6,656 nt of DNA, from contig RGCY01000066.1 in NCBI GenBank assembly GCA_009918865.1, positions 1-6,656 on the forward strand. The letters run 5' to 3'. The position numbers and the translations under genes are program-made. The DNA is from Actinomycetota bacterium. GTDB taxonomy: Bacteria; Actinomycetota; Actinomycetes; S36-B12; UBA5976. Of this stretch, positions 4,900-6,656 are shown one piece after another (the first letter of the stretch is position 1; the number at the start of each line of letters is the position of its first letter). The notes under the pieces were generated by a model. That model made no database searches. It saw only the letters and a list, made by a program, of their open reading frames with translations, and was not told the origin of the DNA.

Positions 4900-6656
4900 T
4901 TACACGTGTGAGTGTGATTCGTCTCGTAAACGCTCCAAACTCGTGCGTACTTGAGCTGCGTCCGTTGTCCACCAATACGGTGGCAAACTCGCGCGCAGAT
5001 AAGCGCCGTACGACTTTGTTGCAAGTCTGCTGTCCAACACCGCAATCACTCCACGGTCGTCCACACTCCGGATGAGCCGACCAGTTCCCTGCGCTAACAA
5101 CAGGGCCGCACGGGGCATCGTCACAGCCGCAAAACCACTACGACCACTTTCATCGGCGGCTCGCGAGCGAGCGGCTGTGACTGGCTCATCGGGCCTTGGG
5201 AACGGAATGCGATCAATCACAACCAGCGAACATGTCTGACCCGGCACGTCAACACCTTGCCAGAGTGACAACGTGCCTAGAAGGCTTAGTTCAGGTTGCG
5301 CAGCAAACCGACCCACGAGTTCTCCGACGGCATCGCCGCGTTGATGAACAAGTAAAGGCAAACTCTGCGCTACCCCGCGTTGCTCGAAAGCACCAACAAG
5401 ATACTCATGTGCTCGTTCGACGCCGCGCCACGATGAGAACAAGGCAAGGGTGCGACCACCTGCCGCGATGATGAGATCGGCAAGCTCAGCGAGCGCGGCA
5501 CCCGACACTCCGTCCATCGTTGGCGGTGGCAAGTGCGCTGGGCAATACAAAATGCCCTGCCGATTGTGGTCAAAGGGTGAACCAACGTCACATTCAACAT
5601 GGCCATCGCCCGCGTTCAAACCAACAGCAGCAACAGCCGAATCAAAAGAACCACCAAGTGTGAGTGTGGCGCTGGTCAACACCACCGCGCGGTCGTTGAA
5701 TAGTCGTGCGCCCAGAACATCAGCCACAGACAGGGGCGCGATGTGAATACTGGGGTCACGCCGTTCATGCGATGACACCCACACCACTTCTCGATGTGAT
5801 GCGGTGAGCAGCGAGCCGGCGGCGTCGTGCACCTCGTCCACGGCACCGCGCGCACGTTGACGAGCAGCCGCCGACTCAGCATCTGAACTATCGCGTTCCA
5901 CAGTGAGTGCAGTTGCCGCAGCATGACAGGCATCGCGCACTCCAACGAGCGCTTGGAAAAGTTCTCCCTGCACTTTTTCAATCGTGGTGGTGCTACCCGG
6001 AGCGCCGGCCAGAGTTGCCAGTGCCGCGTCAAGTCGTTGCGCGGCATTGGTGATGTCGCCGTGGAGGTCTTCGCCGATGAAGCGACGCGCTCGCGAACCG
6101 GCACGTTCCGCGGCTGCAGCGCTGAGCTCGAGTGTTGCCGTGCTTGTCATCCGATCAACGAGATCGTGGGCTTCGTCAATCACCAGTGCGTCGTGCTCGG
6201 GTAGAACTGGGATTTGCTCCATCACATCAACGGCGAGCATTGCGTGGTTTGTGACAATGATGTCCGCCTCCCGTGCGCGCTCGCGTGCGCGCTCTGCGAA
6301 ACACTCCTGGCCAAATCGGCAGGCACCGACGCCTACGCACTCGCGGCTTTGCACCGAAACGCTGCGCCACAATTGCGGAGCGAGTGTTTCGGGGTAGTCA
6401 TCACGATCTCCAGAATCAGTTTGATCCGCCCAGGTGCGCAGTGCCTTGGCTTGGCGACCCAATGCACTAGTCGGTGATTCAAAGAGCGCTTCTTCACCCT
6501 CGTCATCAAGTGTTTCGCGATTGAGTTTCTCAAGGCAGACATAGTTGTGCCGACCCTTGAGCACCGCATAGGTCAGAGGTCGCTCGAGAGCATTGCTCAG
6601 GGAATCCGCCAAGCGTGGTAGGTCGCGCTCAATGAGTTGGCGTTGCAAAGCCAAGG
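4900..6656 (-). CDS. dinG: DinG/XPD-family iron-sulfur DNA helicase, N-terminus off the right edge
   Basis: ATP-dependent 5'-3' superfamily 2 helicase of the DinG/YoaA type, a group acting on damaged, blocked or structured DNA. About 585 in-window residues remain; numbering starts at the TTG Leu codon at 6654. That codon is internal to motif Ia (LALQRQL), not a start; the Q motif and Walker A lie beyond the window. Four cysteines fit the Fe-S cluster domain: C40 (NYVC), C106, C112 and C118 (CVGVGACRFGQEC). Then TNHAML (135-140), Walker B DEAH (160-163), TSATLTLGGSFD (328-338), the motif-IV-like LFSSWRG (405-411), SLWQGVDVPG (463-472) and motif VI QGTGRLIRS (522-530). It ends in a short basic tail at 4900. 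It is convergent with lexA across 45 bp. E. coli dinG is SOS-regulated, but this gene's promoter is outside the window. DinG against YoaA-like cannot be settled here. Confidence 0.93.
   Translation of the reverse strand, partial: LALQRQLIERDLPRLADSLSNALERPLTYAVLKGRHNYVCLEKLNRETLDDEGEEALFESPTSALGRQAKALRTWADQTDSGDRDDYPETLAPQLWRSVSVQSRECVGVGACRFGQECFAERARERAREADIIVTNHAMLAVDVMEQIPVLPEHDALVIDEAHDLVDRMTSTATLELSAAAAERAGSRARRFIGEDLHGDITNAAQRLDAALATLAGAPGSTTTIEKVQGELFQALVGVRDACHAAATALTVERDSSDAESAAARQRARGAVDEVHDAAGSLLTASHREVVWVSSHERRDPSIHIAPLSVADVLGARLFNDRAVVLTSATLTLGGSFDSAVAAVGLNAGDGHVECDVGSPFDHNRQGILYCPAHLPPPTMDGVSGAALAELADLIIAAGGRTLALFSSWRGVERAHEYLVGAFEQRGVAQSLPLLVHQRGDAVGELVGRFAAQPELSLLGTLSLWQGVDVPGQTCSLVVIDRIPFPRPDEPVTAARSRAADESGRSGFAAVTMPRAALLLAQGTGRLIRSVDDRGVIAVLDSRLATKSYGAYLRASLPPYWWTTDAAQVRTSLERLRDESHSHV

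Noticed and set aside
4902..4909. 8-bp palindrome ACACGTGT at the helicase stop codon
   Set aside because: It overlaps the last codons (Ser-His-Ser-His-Val repeat-like tail), is short, and has no partner or promoter context.
4962..4970. DnaA-like TTGTCCACC near the 3' end of the helicase gene
   Set aside because: An isolated near-match inside coding sequence with no neighbouring sites; expected by chance.

Overview
This window is a conserved DNA-damage and nucleotide-supply locus from the chromosome of an actinomycete (phylum Actinomycetota). The evidence is the protein sequences (NrdJ and NrdR of streptomycete/mycobacterial type), LexA operators of the actinobacterial CGAAC-N4-GTTYG type, a DnaA box of the actinobacterial form TTGTCCACA, and the gene order. 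That order (helicase, lexA, LysM protein, nrdR, nrdJ) resembles the lexA neighbourhoods I know from Mycobacterium, Corynebacterium and Streptomyces. By eye the G+C content is moderately high rather than extreme. I cannot name a genus.

Layout, left to right. (1) 1-2287, minus strand: most of nrdJ, the adenosylcobalamin-dependent (class II) ribonucleotide reductase; its C-terminus lies beyond the left edge. (2) 2288-2372: an 85-bp gap with a small stem-loop. (3) 2373-2870, minus: nrdR, the Zn-ribbon/ATP-cone repressor of ribonucleotide reductase genes, co-directional with nrdJ. (4) 2871-3294: gene-free control region. It holds a candidate nrdRJ promoter, two tandem NrdR-box-like sites 32 bp apart, a run of DnaA-box-like motifs, a possible leader attenuator hairpin, and (3131-3174) a strong intrinsic terminator ending the upstream LysM-gene transcript after a structured 3' untranslated region. 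(5) 3295-3735, minus: a small membrane-anchored LysM protein in the position of the SOS cell-division suppressors ChiZ/DivS. (6) 3736-4059: divergent control region with three LexA operators, candidate promoters on both strands, and a hairpin near the predicted 5' end of the lexA mRNA. (7) 4060-4854, plus: lexA, complete. (8) 4855-4899: a 45-bp convergent gap. (9) 4900-6656, minus: a DinG/XPD-family iron-sulfur DNA helicase whose N-terminus (Walker A) lies beyond the right edge.

How the parts fit. LexA represses itself and the divergent LysM gene. After damage, RecA-stimulated self-cleavage of LexA would free both promoters, and the LysM protein is expected to delay division. NrdR senses ATP/dATP and would repress its own nrdRJ operon through the twin boxes. 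The DnaA-type site overlapping one NrdR box suggests a further link between replication initiation and dNTP supply. The helicase belongs to a family that acts on damaged or blocked DNA.

I see no unknown multigene system, mobile element, CRISPR array, tRNA or rRNA. The interest of the window is in its intergenic regulatory architecture.
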